A stretch of 15,055 bases of DNA. Source: an uncultured Tabrizicola sp. GTDB taxonomy: Bacteria > Pseudomonadota > Alphaproteobacteria > Rhodobacterales > Rhodobacteraceae. The notes beneath the pieces were generated by a model. That model was not told the DNA's origin, did no database searches, and saw only the letters and a list, made by a program, of their open reading frames with translations. The first letter of the stretch is position 1. Each line of letters opens with the position of its first letter. Positions 1 through 6,859 of the stretch are shown here, one piece after another. Position numbers and translations under genes: made by a program. The stretch is from assembly GCA_937858255.1 (NCBI GenBank), contig CALLZQ010000302.1, forward strand, positions 1 to 15,055. The letters are read 5' to 3'.

Positions 1-1
1 C

Positions 2-109
2 AGTTTTGGCCGTATGGTCTGGCCGCATATGCTGGTGCGGGTGATGTTGGCAGAACAGCTATACCGTGCCGCCAGCATACTGGCCGGACTTCCCTATCAC
101 CGGGTTTGA
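2..109 (+). CDS. C-terminal fragment of an unidentified protein (5' end outside window)
   Basis: An open frame enters from the left edge and ends at TGA (107-109), leaving 35 visible residues that finish in LPYHRV. The fragment is rich in hydrophobic and basic residues ([20 protein letters not shown]) and could be the last helix or helices of a larger enzyme. I do not recognise the family. It runs convergently into the phosphatase gene, whose stop lies only 6 nt away. That tight packing, and the absence of any other gene in the first 110 bases, is the main reason to accept it as real coding sequence. The product cannot be assigned from so little sequence. Confidence 0.55.
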   Translation, partial: SFGRMVWPHMLVRVMLAEQLYRAASILAGLPYHRV

Positions 110-115
110 GACCGC

Positions 116-595
116 TCAGCGCGTGCTGGCCCAGACCAATTGATCCGGGGTTTCGACAGCGCAGGGGCGAACGCTGCGCAGACGGGTCAGGGCCGCTTCC
201 GCTGGCTCGCCCGCCTCCACCATCAGCCGCAGCAACGCCATGCCCGAGCGGCCACAGCCCCCCATGCAATGAGCAAGAACGCGCCCCCCCTCAGAGAGGA
301 TGGCCCTTGCCTCGGCTGCGGCAGCGGGCCAGAGCGCCATGGTCGCCGGGGGTGGCGTGCCAAAATCAGGAATCGGCAGGTGGCGCCAGGCAATCCCATG
401 CAGGGCAAGATCGGCAGACAGGCTGCCGGCACCGCGGGCGGCCATCTCTTCGGCAGTGGTCATCGACAGGACCAGGTCTGGGGACCAGCGCAACAGGGTC
501 GAGCGGTCAGCCTCATAGGCGCCACCCCGCCCCGGTAGCGGACAGATGCCGATCAGACCAGAGAGAAGGGGCAGTTCGGCGATCTGAAAGGGCAT
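116..595 (-). CDS. Small cysteine-dependent protein tyrosine / dual-specificity phosphatase
   Basis: A 159-residue cytosolic protein with the signature of cysteine-based phosphatases. HCMGGCGRSG (109-118) matches HCX5R(S/T), with nucleophile Cys110 and phosphate-binding Arg116. A PDFGTP segment (76-81) supplies Asp77 as the likely general acid. There is no signal peptide or membrane segment, and the length fits a single-domain tyrosine or dual-specificity phosphatase. ATG at 595 is chosen because it begins just before the conserved IAELPLL strand and has a weak GAGG 4 nt upstream; the frame stays open further upstream into dnaX, but only as a shadow. The gene is divergent from dnaX and convergent with the fragment at the left edge. 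The substrate cannot be predicted, and it could act on proteins, nucleotides or phosphoinositide-like metabolites. Confidence 0.85.
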   Translation of the reverse strand: MPFQIAELPLLSGLIGICPLPGRGGAYEADRSTLLRWSPDLVLSMTTAEEMAARGAGSLSADLALHGIAWRHLPIPDFGTPPPATMALWPAAAAEARAILSEGGRVLAHCMGGCGRSGMALLRLMVEAGEPAEAALTRLRSVRPCAVETPDQLVWASTR

Positions 596-635
596 GGGGC
601 CTCGCGGGTGGTGGACGTTGCCGGCGCTTGGCCCT

Positions 636-650
636 ACTGTCTGCGACAGT
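636..650. promoter_or_regulatory. Perfect inverted repeat between divergent phosphatase gene and dnaX
   Basis: ACTGTC-TGC-GACAGT is a perfect 6-bp-arm inverted repeat with a 3-nt centre. It lies in the 75-nt gap between the phosphatase start (595) and the dnaX start (671), 20 nt upstream of the dnaX ATG. Its position would suit an operator or a 5' leader hairpin. It does not match the alphaproteobacterial LexA box (GTTC-N7-GTTC). No function is established. Confidence 0.35.
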
Positions 651-670
651 CGTAACCAGCGGATCCCAGA

Positions 671-2422
671 ATGTCTGAGACCAGCGAAAAAGCCTATCAG
701 GTTTTGGCCCGGAAATACCGGCCGGCGACCTTTGCCGACCTGATCGGGCAAGAGGCGATGGTCCGCACACTGAAAAACGCCTTTGCTGCCGACCGGATCG
801 CCCATGCCTTTGTGATGACCGGGGTCAGGGGGGTCGGCAAGACCACCACGGCGCGCATCATCGCCAAGGGCCTGAACTGTGTGGGACCGGACGGAAACGG
901 CGGGCCGACGACAGAACCCTGTGGCCAGTGTGAGCCTTGCCGGGCGATTGCCGAGGGACGGCATGTCGATGTGATGGAGATGGACGCGGCCAGCCGGACC
1001 GGCGTGGGCGACATCCGCGAGATCATCGACTCGGTGCATTACCGAGCCGCCTCTGCCCGCTACAAGATCTATATCATCGACGAGGTTCACATGCTCTCGA
1101 CCAGTGCGTTCAACGCGCTGCTCAAGACGCTGGAAGAACCGCCGGCCCATGTGAAATTCATCTTTGCCACCACCGAGATCCGCAAGGTGCCGGTCACGGT
1201 GCTGTCACGCTGCCAGCGGTTCGATCTGAAGCGGATCGAGCCCGAGGTGATGATGGCGCATCTGACCAAGGTGGCAGCGGCTGAGGGGGCGCGGCTGGCG
1301 CCGGATGCGCTGGCGCTGATCACCCGGGCCGCCGAGGGGTCGGTCCGCGATGCGATGAGCCTGATGGATCAGGCGATTGCCCATGGCGCCGGCGAGACGA
1401 CGGCGGCGCAGGTGCGGGCCATGCTGGGGCTGGCGGATCGGGGCCGGGTGCTGGATCTGTTCGATCTGATCATGCGGGGCGCGGCGGCCGAGGCGCTGGC
1501 CGAACTGGCCGCGCAATATGCCGACGGGGCCGACCCGATGGCCGTGCTGCGCGATCTGGCCGAGGTGACGCATTGGGTTTCGGTGATCAAAATCACCCCC
1601 GAGGCCGCCGAGGACCCGACAACCCCGCCGGATGAGCGGGCGCGCGGCCTCGATATGGCGCAAAAGCTGCCGATGCGGGTGCTGAGCCGGATGTGGCAGA
1701 TGCTGCTGAAGGCGATCGAAGAGGTGGGCCTTGCCCCCAATGCGATGATGGCCGCCGAGATGGCGGTGATCCGGCTGACACATGTTTCGGATCTGCCTGA
1801 CCCCGAAACGCTGATCCGGCGGTTGCAATCACAGCCCGCGCCGGCGCCCGGCGGCGGGATGCCGGGCGGGGCGCCGGCCGGGGGTGGGGCGGTCCATGGC
1901 ATGATGCAGGCCGCGCCGATGCGTGGAGCGCCCATGGGGGCCTCAATGTCGGCGGGCGGGCAGGCGCTCGCCCTTGCCGGACAGGCTGCGGTGATTGCCA
2001 CCTTTGAGGGCGTTCTGGACCTGATCCGTGAGCGGCGTGACATGAAGCTGCTCTATGAGGTTGAAGAGGGGGTGCGGCTTGTCCGCTATTCGCCGGGGCG
2101 GATTGAGTTTGAACCCGCGCCCGCGGCTGCGCCCGATCTTGCGGCCCGTCTGGGCCAGCGATTGCAGGGCTGGACAGGCGCGCGCTGGGGCGTCTCGGTG
2201 GTGGCGGATGGCGGGGCGCCGACGGTGGCCGAGGCAAGGGCCTCCGTGCGGCGCAAGGCCGGGGCCGAGGCGATGCAGAACCCCTTGGTGATGGCGGCGA
2301 TTGCCGCCTTTCCCGGGGCCAAGATCGTCGAGATACGCAGTGCCGATGAAATTGCCGAGGCAGCCGCCGTGGTGGCGCTGCCCGAGGTCGAAGACGAATG
2401 GGATCCGTTCGAGGACGGTTGA
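671..2422 (+). CDS. dnaX: DNA polymerase III subunit gamma/tau
   Basis: A 583-residue clamp-loader ATPase that opens and loads the beta sliding clamp onto primed DNA. The AAA+ core is clear: Walker A GVRGVGKT (51-58), a zinc-binding cysteine set (Cys70, 84, 87, 90), Walker B with IDEVH (136-140), sensor-1 TT (167-168) and the SRC arginine finger (179-181). Domain III follows to about residue 385. A Gly/Pro/Met-rich linker (about 388-435) leads to a tau-type C-terminal domain ending in an acidic WDPFEDG tail, which would contact the polymerase or helicase. I saw no A-rich slippery site of the E. coli type that would make a short gamma form. The start is the first ATG before the conserved YQVLARKYRP; its ribosome binding site is weak. 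It heads an operon with ybaB and recR, an order common in bacteria. Confidence 0.97.
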   Translation: MSETSEKAYQVLARKYRPATFADLIGQEAMVRTLKNAFAADRIAHAFVMTGVRGVGKTTTARIIAKGLNCVGPDGNGGPTTEPCGQCEPCRAIAEGRHVDVMEMDAASRTGVGDIREIIDSVHYRAASARYKIYIIDEVHMLSTSAFNALLKTLEEPPAHVKFIFATTEIRKVPVTVLSRCQRFDLKRIEPEVMMAHLTKVAAAEGARLAPDALALITRAAEGSVRDAMSLMDQAIAHGAGETTAAQVRAMLGLADRGRVLDLFDLIMRGAAAEALAELAAQYADGADPMAVLRDLAEVTHWVSVIKITPEAAEDPTTPPDERARGLDMAQKLPMRVLSRMWQMLLKAIEEVGLAPNAMMAAEMAVIRLTHVSDLPDPETLIRRLQSQPAPAPGGGMPGGAPAGGGAVHGMMQAAPMRGAPMGASMSAGGQALALAGQAAVIATFEGVLDLIRERRDMKLLYEVEEGVRLVRYSPGRIEFEPAPAAAPDLAARLGQRLQGWTGARWGVSVVADGGAPTVAEARASVRRKAGAEAMQNPLVMAAIAAFPGAKIVEIRSADEIAEAAAVVALPEVEDEWDPFEDG

Positions 2423-2431
2423 GAGGGTAAG

Positions 2432-2785
2432 ATGCTGAAAGGACTTGGGGGTCTGGGCGGGCTTGGCGACATGGCCAAGATGATGAAGGCCGCGCAGGAC
2501 ATGCAGGCCAAGATGGCCGAGTTGCAGGAGGAACTGGCGCGCACCGTCGTCATCGGCGAATCCGGGGCAGGGTTGGTGCGTGCCCGGGCCACCGCCAAGG
2601 GCGAATTGACCGGCCTTGAAATTGACCCGTCGATCTTTGTCGCCAGCGAGAAAGAAGTGGTCGAGGATCTGATCCTCGCCGCGATCAAAGAAGCACAGGC
2701 CAAGGCCAGCGAGCGCAGTCAGCGCGAATTGGCGAAGATGGCCGAAGAGCTTGGCCTGCCGCCGGGCATGAAGCTGCCCTTCTGA
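2432..2785 (+). CDS. ybaB: YbaB/EbfC family nucleoid-associated protein
   Basis: A 117-residue small DNA-binding protein that forms a tweezer-like dimer and is thought to help organise the nucleoid; in many bacteria it is co-transcribed with dnaX and recR. A Gly/Leu/Met-rich N-terminus with long helices ([19 protein letters not shown]) precedes the beta region containing [21 protein letters not shown] and the C-terminal helix that ends PPGMKLPF, all typical of the family. Its start lies 9 nt after the dnaX stop, and the Shine-Dalgarno GAGAGGG (2421-2427) overlaps that stop codon, suggesting translational coupling. Its exact role in recombination or gene regulation varies between species and cannot be read from the sequence. 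Confidence 0.95.
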   Translation: MLKGLGGLGGLGDMAKMMKAAQDMQAKMAELQEELARTVVIGESGAGLVRARATAKGELTGLEIDPSIFVASEKEVVEDLILAAIKEAQAKASERSQRELAKMAEELGLPPGMKLPF

Positions 2786-2793
2786 GCGCCGCC

Positions 2794-3381
2794 TTGTCTG
2801 ACGCCAGCCGCGACATCGAAAGCCTGATCGAGCTGATGGCCCGTCTGCCCGGTCTTGGCCCGCGCTCGGCCCGGCGGGCGGTGCTGGCGCTGTTGAAAAA
2901 GCGGGCGGGCTTGGCGCAGGCTATGGCGACCGTGGCGCTGAACGCGCGTGACTGCCATATCTGCGGCAATATCGGCACCGAGGAAATCTGCCCGATCTGC
3001 GCCGATCCGCGACGGGCGGGTCATGAAATCTGTGTGGTCGAGGATATTGCCGACCTCTGGGCGATGGAACGGGGCGGTGCCTTCAAGGGGCGCTATCACG
3101 TTCTGGGGGGCACGCTTTCACCGCTCGATGCCGTCGGGCCGGATGAATTGCGCATCCCGCAACTGGCCGAGCGCGTATCGCGCGAGGGGGCGCAAGAGGT
3201 GATCCTGGCGCTGAATGCCACGGTCGAGGGGCAGACCACTGCACATTATATCGCAGATGTGCTGGCCCCTTTGGCGGTGCAGATCACCACCCTTGCCCAA
3301 GGCGTCCCCATTGGCGGTGAGCTGGATTACCTTGATGATGGCACCGTCGGGGCAGCATTGCGGGCGCGGCGCAGGCTCTGA
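2794..3381 (+). CDS. recR: Recombination mediator protein RecR
   Basis: A 195-residue protein that works with RecO (and RecF) to load RecA onto SSB-coated gapped DNA. An N-terminal helix-hairpin-helix ([12 protein letters not shown], 18-29) is followed by a four-cysteine zinc finger (Cys54, 57, 66, 69) and a Toprim domain starting at VVEDIADL (81-88, acidic pair Glu83-Asp84), with the conserved [12 protein letters not shown] further on. Length is normal. The start is TTG at 2794, because the MSD...[19 protein letters not shown] register requires residues upstream of the first internal ATG and no in-frame ATG or GTG lies between it and the ybaB stop. The 8-nt gap to ybaB supports co-transcription. 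Confidence 0.96.
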   Translation: MSDASRDIESLIELMARLPGLGPRSARRAVLALLKKRAGLAQAMATVALNARDCHICGNIGTEEICPICADPRRAGHEICVVEDIADLWAMERGGAFKGRYHVLGGTLSPLDAVGPDELRIPQLAERVSREGAQEVILALNATVEGQTTAHYIADVLAPLAVQITTLAQGVPIGGELDYLDDGTVGAALRARRRL

Positions 3382-3389
3382 GCCGGGCA

Positions 3390-3410
3390 GGGGCAAAGAC
3401 CCCTTGCCCC
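3390..3410 (+). terminator. Hairpin downstream of recR
   Basis: GGGGCAA (3390-3396) pairs with TTGCCCC (3404-3410) across a 7-nt loop, starting 8 nt after the recR stop. No T-run follows, so it is a weak intrinsic terminator at best and may instead be a 3'-end stabilising hairpin. Confidence 0.45.
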
Positions 3411-3465
3411 GGCGGTTATCTCTTGCCGTCGGTCCGAGGTTCCGGGGCATCGGGACTGGCTGAAG

Positions 3466-3486
3466 GCCGGGGCCGCCGGCCCCGGC
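3466..3486. terminator. Perfect GC-rich hairpin between convergent recR and trcR
   Basis: A 9-bp perfect stem, GCCGGGGCC (3466-3474) against GGCCCCGGC (3478-3486), encloses a 3-nt loop. It sits 11 nt beyond the trcR stop on the minus strand and 85 nt beyond recR. It is all G/C and has no T-tract on either side, so it could act as a bidirectional 3'-end block or could be a dispersed genomic palindrome. Confidence 0.5.
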
Positions 3487-3496
3487 AAGCCCGATC

Positions 3497-4252
3497 TTAG
3501 CGACGGGGATCGTCGTCCTCTTCCTCGTCGTCGTCATTGCCATGCGGCAGGTTGAAGAAGCTGTCCGCATCCGAGAAATCGGCCGGCTTTTCCTCTTCTT
3601 CCGAGAGGGTGAAGTTCTCGAGGCCCGCGATGGCCGACGGGATCTTGGGTTCGGGCGCCATGCCCAGCGATTGCTCGGTCGAGACCAGACGGCGGCGCTC
3701 ATCGTCAGACATCACGGTGCCCTCGGCGGCGCGGCGGCGCACGGCCTGCTGCACGGCGGCGTCAAGTTCGGTCTGCTTGCACAGGCCAAGCGCGACCGGA
3801 TCGACCGGGGCGATGTTGTTGATGTTCCAGTGGGTCCGCTCGCGGATCGACTGGATGGTGGGCTTGGTGGTGCCGACCAGCTTGCCGATGGCGCCGTCCG
3901 AGAGTTCGGGGTGGAACTTCACCAGCCAGAGGATCGCGGCCGGACGGTCCTGCCGCTTGGACAGCGGGGTATACCGCGGGCCGCGACGCTTTTCCTCGCC
4001 AGCGGCGGCGGGGTTATGCTTGAGCTTGAGCCGGTAGAGCGGGTCTTTCTGGCCCTTGGTGATCTCGATCTCATCCAACTGGTTGTTGGCAATCGGGTCG
4101 AACCCTTTGACGCCCGGGGCCACGTCGCCATCGGCGATGCCCTGCACCTCCAGCTCATGCATGCCGCAGAAATCGGCGATCTGCTTGAAGGAAAGCGTCG
4201 TGTTGTCCACGAGCCAGACGGCGGTGGCTTTTGCCATGAGCGGTTTGTTCAT
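3497..4252 (-). CDS. trcR: DUF1013 family cell-cycle transcriptional regulator TrcR
   Basis: A 251-residue cytosolic protein of the alphaproteobacterial DUF1013 family, which current annotation calls TrcR, a cell-cycle regulator. An N-terminal helix-turn-helix-like segment (about 10-35, VWLVDNTTLSFKQIADFCGM) leads into the family's conserved core (GIADGDVAPGVKGFDPIANNQLD, then a basic linker). A second helix-turn-helix-like segment lies at about 104-137 (GAIGKLVGTTKPTIQSIRER). The C-terminus is a low-complexity acidic tail, DDDEEEDDDPRR. ATG at 4252 is preferred over the internal ATG at 4237 because AAGGAG (4260-4265) lies 7 nt upstream of it. The gene is divergent from the RNase T2 gene and convergent with recR. 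Its target promoters are not visible here. Confidence 0.9.
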   Translation of the reverse strand: MNKPLMAKATAVWLVDNTTLSFKQIADFCGMHELEVQGIADGDVAPGVKGFDPIANNQLDEIEITKGQKDPLYRLKLKHNPAAAGEEKRRGPRYTPLSKRQDRPAAILWLVKFHPELSDGAIGKLVGTTKPTIQSIRERTHWNINNIAPVDPVALGLCKQTELDAAVQQAVRRRAAEGTVMSDDERRRLVSTEQSLGMAPEPKIPSAIAGLENFTLSEEEEKPADFSDADSFFNLPHGNDDDEEEDDDPRR

Positions 4253-4296
4253 GCGCAGGCTCCTTTACAAATCTGTCCCGGGCCGGGAAAACGGCT

Positions 4297-4312
4297 GCGA
4301 ACCTTGGTTCGC
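4297..4312. promoter_or_regulatory. Perfect inverted repeat in the trcR / RNase T2 divergent region
   Basis: GCGAACC-TT-GGTTCGC has two perfect 7-bp arms around a 2-nt centre and lies in the 126-nt region between trcR (start 4252) and the RNase T2 gene (start 4379). A second, shorter inverted repeat, TCCCGG-G-CCGGGA (4276-4288), lies closer to trcR. The arrangement is typical of a dimeric repressor or activator site; the binding protein is unknown. Confidence 0.35.
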
Positions 4313-4322
4313 GATTTCCACG

Positions 4323-4351
4323 ATGTCGGGGAATTCACGCCCGCATATAGT
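4323..4351 (+). promoter_or_regulatory. Putative promoter of the RNase T2 gene
   Basis: TATAGT (4346-4351) is a good -10 hexamer. The -35 position at 17 nt (4323-4328, ATGTCG) is poor. The start of transcription would fall near 4358, giving a leader of about 20 nt that contains the AGGGGAA ribosome binding site. Confidence 0.3.
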
Positions 4352-4378
4352 CAGTTTTCAAGGGTAGGGGAAGTGAAA

Positions 4379-5020
4379 ATGCAAAGGATCGGGCTTTGGG
4401 TCGCGGGGATGTGTCTGGTGGCAGGCATGGCATGGGCCGAGGGAGAGAGCGCCGGGGATTTCGATTACTTCGTCATGGCGCTCTCATGGTCGCCGAACTG
4501 GTGCGCGCTTGAGGGAGATTCGCGGCGCGATCCGCAATGCGACCGGGGCACCGGGACGACCTTTGTGCTGCATGGTCTGTGGCCGCAATATGAACAGGGT
4601 TGGCCCAGCTATTGCCGCACGGGCGAACGTGACCCCTCGCGCAGCGAAACGGCGGCGATGGCCGATGTCTTTGGTGGCGCGGGGTCGGCGTTTTATCAGT
4701 GGAAAAAGCACGGGCGCTGCTCGGGCCTGTCGTCGCGCGATTACTACGCCCTTGCCCGTCGGGCCTTTCAGTCGATCGGGATCTCCGCGGTCTTCCCCAA
4801 GATCAACAAGGATCTGAAGGTGCCCGCCGATGTGATCGAGGGCGCGTTTCTAGAGGCAAACCCGGGGCTGAAGCGCGATCAGGTGACAGTGACCTGTACC
4901 CAAGGCCGGATCCAAGAGGTGCGGATCTGCCTGACCAAGGATCTGGAGCCGCGCCGCTGCGGCGCCGACACCCTGCGCGACTGCCGGATGACGGATGCGC
5001 GGCTGGATGCGGTGCGCTAG
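4379..5020 (+). CDS. Secreted ribonuclease T2 family protein
   Basis: A 213-residue exported RNase T2-like protein, expected to cleave RNA in the periplasm or outside the cell through a 2',3'-cyclic intermediate. A signal peptide (1-20) ends in the cleavage motif AWA before EGES. Conserved blocks are FDYFVMALSWSPNWC (28-42), CAS1 FVLHGLWPQY (62-71, catalytic His65) and CAS2 FYQWKKHGRC (105-114, His111 and Lys110). In typical family members CAS2 reads HEWxKHGxC; here the His-Glu pair is Tyr106-Gln107, so activity may be altered. Several cysteines fit disulfides of an exported protein. ATG 4379 has AGGGGAA 6 nt upstream; a much longer in-frame opening upstream is only the antisense shadow of trcR. 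The stop overlaps the stop of the opposing quinone oxidoreductase gene. Confidence 0.88.
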   Translation: MQRIGLWVAGMCLVAGMAWAEGESAGDFDYFVMALSWSPNWCALEGDSRRDPQCDRGTGTTFVLHGLWPQYEQGWPSYCRTGERDPSRSETAAMADVFGGAGSAFYQWKKHGRCSGLSSRDYYALARRAFQSIGISAVFPKINKDLKVPADVIEGAFLEANPGLKRDQVTVTCTQGRIQEVRICLTKDLEPRRCGADTLRDCRMTDARLDAVR

Positions 5021-6009
5021 CCCTCGACCCTGAGGACGATCTTGCCGGTGTGGCCGCTGCTCTCCATCCTGGCATGGGCGGCGGCGGCGTCGGCCAGCGG
5101 GAATTCGCTGTCCATGACCGGCGAGAGGCGACCGGCGGCGATCATCGGCCAGACATGGGTTTCGACCTGACGCGCGATGGTGGCCTTGGCGGCATCGGAC
5201 TGGGGCCGCAGGGTGGACCCGGTGATCGTCAGCCGGCGCATCATCACCTCGGCAAAGTTCAGCTCGACCTTGGGGCCTTGCAGAAAGGCGATCTGCACCA
5301 GCCGCCCGTCATCGGCCAAGGCCCGCACGTTGCGGGGCAGATAGCTGCCCCCCACCATGTCGAGGATCAGGTCGGCCCCGCCCTCATCCCGCAACTTGGC
5401 CGCCCAATCTTCGGTCCGGTAGTTCCAGGCCTGCTCGGCGCCAAGGGCGCGGCAGGCGGCAACCTTGTCGTCGCTGCCAGCGGTGGTGAAGACGCGGGCG
5501 CCAAGGGCGCGGGCGATCTGGATCGCGGTCGTGCCGATGCCCGACCCGCCGCCGTGGACGAGGAACCGCTCACCGGCCCTCAGTCGCCCCCGCATCACCA
5601 CATTCGACCAGACGGTAAAACAGGTCTCGGGCAGGCAGGCCGCCTCGCGCAGCGCCATCCCGGCGGGCACCGGCAGGGCATGGGCCTCATGCGTCACCGC
5701 ATATTCGGCATAGCCCCCGCCCGGCAGCAGGGCGCAGACCTTATCGCCAATCTTCCAGCGGTTCACATTCGGCCCCAGGGCGACCACGGTGCCCGAAGCC
5801 TCCAGCCCCGGCAGGGGTGAGGCAGAGGGTGGTGGCGCGTACAGGCCGGCGCGTTGCAGCGCGTCAGGCCGGTTCACCCCGGCCCAGGCGATGCGGATGA
5901 CGATCTGGCCATGACCCGGCACAGGCACCGGCACAGTGGCGGCGCGCAAGACCTCGGGGCCGCCGGGCTGGCTGATTTCGATGGCGGTCATGGTATGCGA
6001 GAGGGTCAT
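5017..6009 (-). CDS. NAD(P)H quinone oxidoreductase, PIG3 family (zinc-free MDR)
   Basis: A 330-residue medium-chain dehydrogenase/reductase of the quinone oxidoreductase PIG3 type, predicted to reduce quinones or reactive enones with NAD(P)H in the cytosol. The GroES-like N-terminal half contains AWAGVNRPDALQRAGLY (41-57) and the LPGLEASGTVVALG strand. The Rossmann half has VHGGGSGIGTTAIQIA (151-166) for the dinucleotide, then TAGSDDKVAACRALGA. The cysteine ligands of zinc-dependent alcohol dehydrogenases are absent, as expected for this subfamily. The start may be ATG 6009 or ATG 5991 (MTAIEISQPGG); neither has a clear Shine-Dalgarno sequence. The gene begins 35 nt after coq9 on the same strand, so the two may share a transcript, both being quinone-related. 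Its stop overlaps that of the RNase T2 gene tail to tail. Confidence 0.93.
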   Translation of the reverse strand: MTLSHTMTAIEISQPGGPEVLRAATVPVPVPGHGQIVIRIAWAGVNRPDALQRAGLYAPPPSASPLPGLEASGTVVALGPNVNRWKIGDKVCALLPGGGYAEYAVTHEAHALPVPAGMALREAACLPETCFTVWSNVVMRGRLRAGERFLVHGGGSGIGTTAIQIARALGARVFTTAGSDDKVAACRALGAEQAWNYRTEDWAAKLRDEGGADLILDMVGGSYLPRNVRALADDGRLVQIAFLQGPKVELNFAEVMMRRLTITGSTLRPQSDAAKATIARQVETHVWPMIAAGRLSPVMDSEFPLADAAAAHARMESSGHTGKIVLRVEG

Positions 6010-6044
6010 GCAAAGGGCCTTTATCTGGTCAGGAAAGGGTGCGT

Positions 6045-6752
6045 TCAGGCGCGGGGTTGCGAGGGGTCACGCCACCGCCCCGGCAGGCCGGGCGCGGCAG
6101 AGGGCTTGCGGATCCGGTCCAGAAACCGCAATGGCCCCGACATCACCGCCCGCGACAGCGGGTTGTCGCGCATCTGCGCCTTGAGCTTTTCAAAGCGCAT
6201 CACATCCTCGATCCGCCGGTCGAGGAACTCCCACGTCGCCTGATGGCCCGGGCTGTCATCGCCCAGCCAGAACAGCACCGTTGCCGAATAGACGCCGGAG
6301 AGAGTGGCGCGCTTGGTGTACCAGTTGAGATCCTCGCTGGTGTCGCCAAGGGCGGTCCAGATCGCATCGGCGGTGCCCCAGATCAGCCCGGCCCCTTCGG
6401 CCGCATGTTGGGGCAGGGCAAAGAGGGTCGTGCCGCGCCGCACCGCCTCACGGTCCTCGACCGCTTCGATCCGCAGGCGTACCGCGAGCGCGACCCGCTC
6501 CCGGAATCGCAGGGACGAAAGGTCGCGGGCGGCCAGCGCCTCACGCATCGCCTGATCGCCCTGCCGGTGATAGGCGATGGCCAGATCGACCCCGCCGCGC
6601 GGAAAGAGCGCCCGCGCCAACCCCGCATCAACCCCCGAATCGGCGATGGCGGCGCGGTAGGTCGTCTCGCTCCAGCCATCAAAGGCGACATGGTTCAGCG
6701 CAGCCTCCAGTAGGCGCGCGGCGGCAGCTTCGGGAGAATTCGGCATTTCCAT
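6045..6752 (-). CDS. coq9: COQ9 family protein (ubiquinone biosynthesis)
   Basis: A 235-residue member of the COQ9 family, whose characterised members have a TetR-like fold, bind isoprenoid lipids and assist the COQ7 hydroxylation step of ubiquinone synthesis. The N-terminal helical part (AAARLLEAALNHVAFDGWSE, then LFPRGGVDLAIAYHR) is characteristic. The C-terminal lipid-binding part includes LNWYTKRATLSGVYSATVLFWLGDDSPG and the amphipathic WEFLDRRIEDVMRFEKLK helix. There is no signal peptide. The start may be ATG 6752 or the ATG two codons later (6746); no strong ribosome binding site separates them. It is divergent from rpsU, a neighbourhood I associate with Rhodobacteraceae, and lies upstream of the quinone oxidoreductase gene. 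Confidence 0.93.
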   Translation of the reverse strand: MEMPNSPEAAAARLLEAALNHVAFDGWSETTYRAAIADSGVDAGLARALFPRGGVDLAIAYHRQGDQAMREALAARDLSSLRFRERVALAVRLRIEAVEDREAVRRGTTLFALPQHAAEGAGLIWGTADAIWTALGDTSEDLNWYTKRATLSGVYSATVLFWLGDDSPGHQATWEFLDRRIEDVMRFEKLKAQMRDNPLSRAVMSGPLRFLDRIRKPSAAPGLPGRWRDPSQPRA

Positions 6753-6775
6753 CGGTCAGGCCCCGGTTGCAAAGG

Positions 6776-6803
6776 TGGACAGGCGGGTTCGGCTTTGTTA
6801 TAG
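6776..6803 (+). promoter_or_regulatory. Predicted sigma-70 type promoter of rpsU
   Basis: TGGACA (6776-6781) and TTATAG (6798-6803) are separated by 16 nt, placing the transcription start near 6810 and giving a leader of about 50 nt before the rpsU ATG. This is the best promoter match I see in the window. Confidence 0.5.
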
Positions 6804-6814
6804 CGCGCCTCGCC

Positions 6815-6829
6815 TGCACTTACAGTGCA
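6815..6829. promoter_or_regulatory. Perfect inverted repeat in the rpsU leader
   Basis: TGCACT-TAC-AGTGCA is a perfect 6-bp inverted repeat beginning a few bases downstream of the predicted rpsU transcription start. It could be a stem-loop at the 5' end of the mRNA or a DNA operator. It is separated by 13 nt from the strong Shine-Dalgarno AAGGTGGTGA (6843-6852). Confidence 0.35.
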
Positions 6830-6859
6830 ACTCTAACTTAGGAAGGTGGTGACAACCAC

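Noticed and set aside
636..650. LexA (SOS) box upstream of dnaX
   Set aside because: The alphaproteobacterial LexA site is a direct repeat GTTC-N7-GTTC; the sequence here is an inverted ACTGTC/GACAGT repeat.
596..1150. Minus-strand extension of the phosphatase frame into dnaX
   Set aside because: The extension translates to sequence without phosphatase features and lies opposite the invariant AAA+ core of dnaX. The phosphatase domain is complete from 595.
1803..1980. Possible programmed frameshift site in dnaX (gamma form)
   Set aside because: The linker is Gly/Pro-rich with G/C runs but no A-AAA-AAG type slippery heptamer with a downstream stem and early stop in the -1 frame that I could recognise.
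3542..4378. A long open frame on the + strand opposite trcR, continuous with the RNase T2 gene
   Set aside because: It is the mirror of trcR codon bias in GC-rich DNA. A signal peptide and ribosome binding site at 4379 mark the true RNase T2 start, and trcR is clearly the coding strand.
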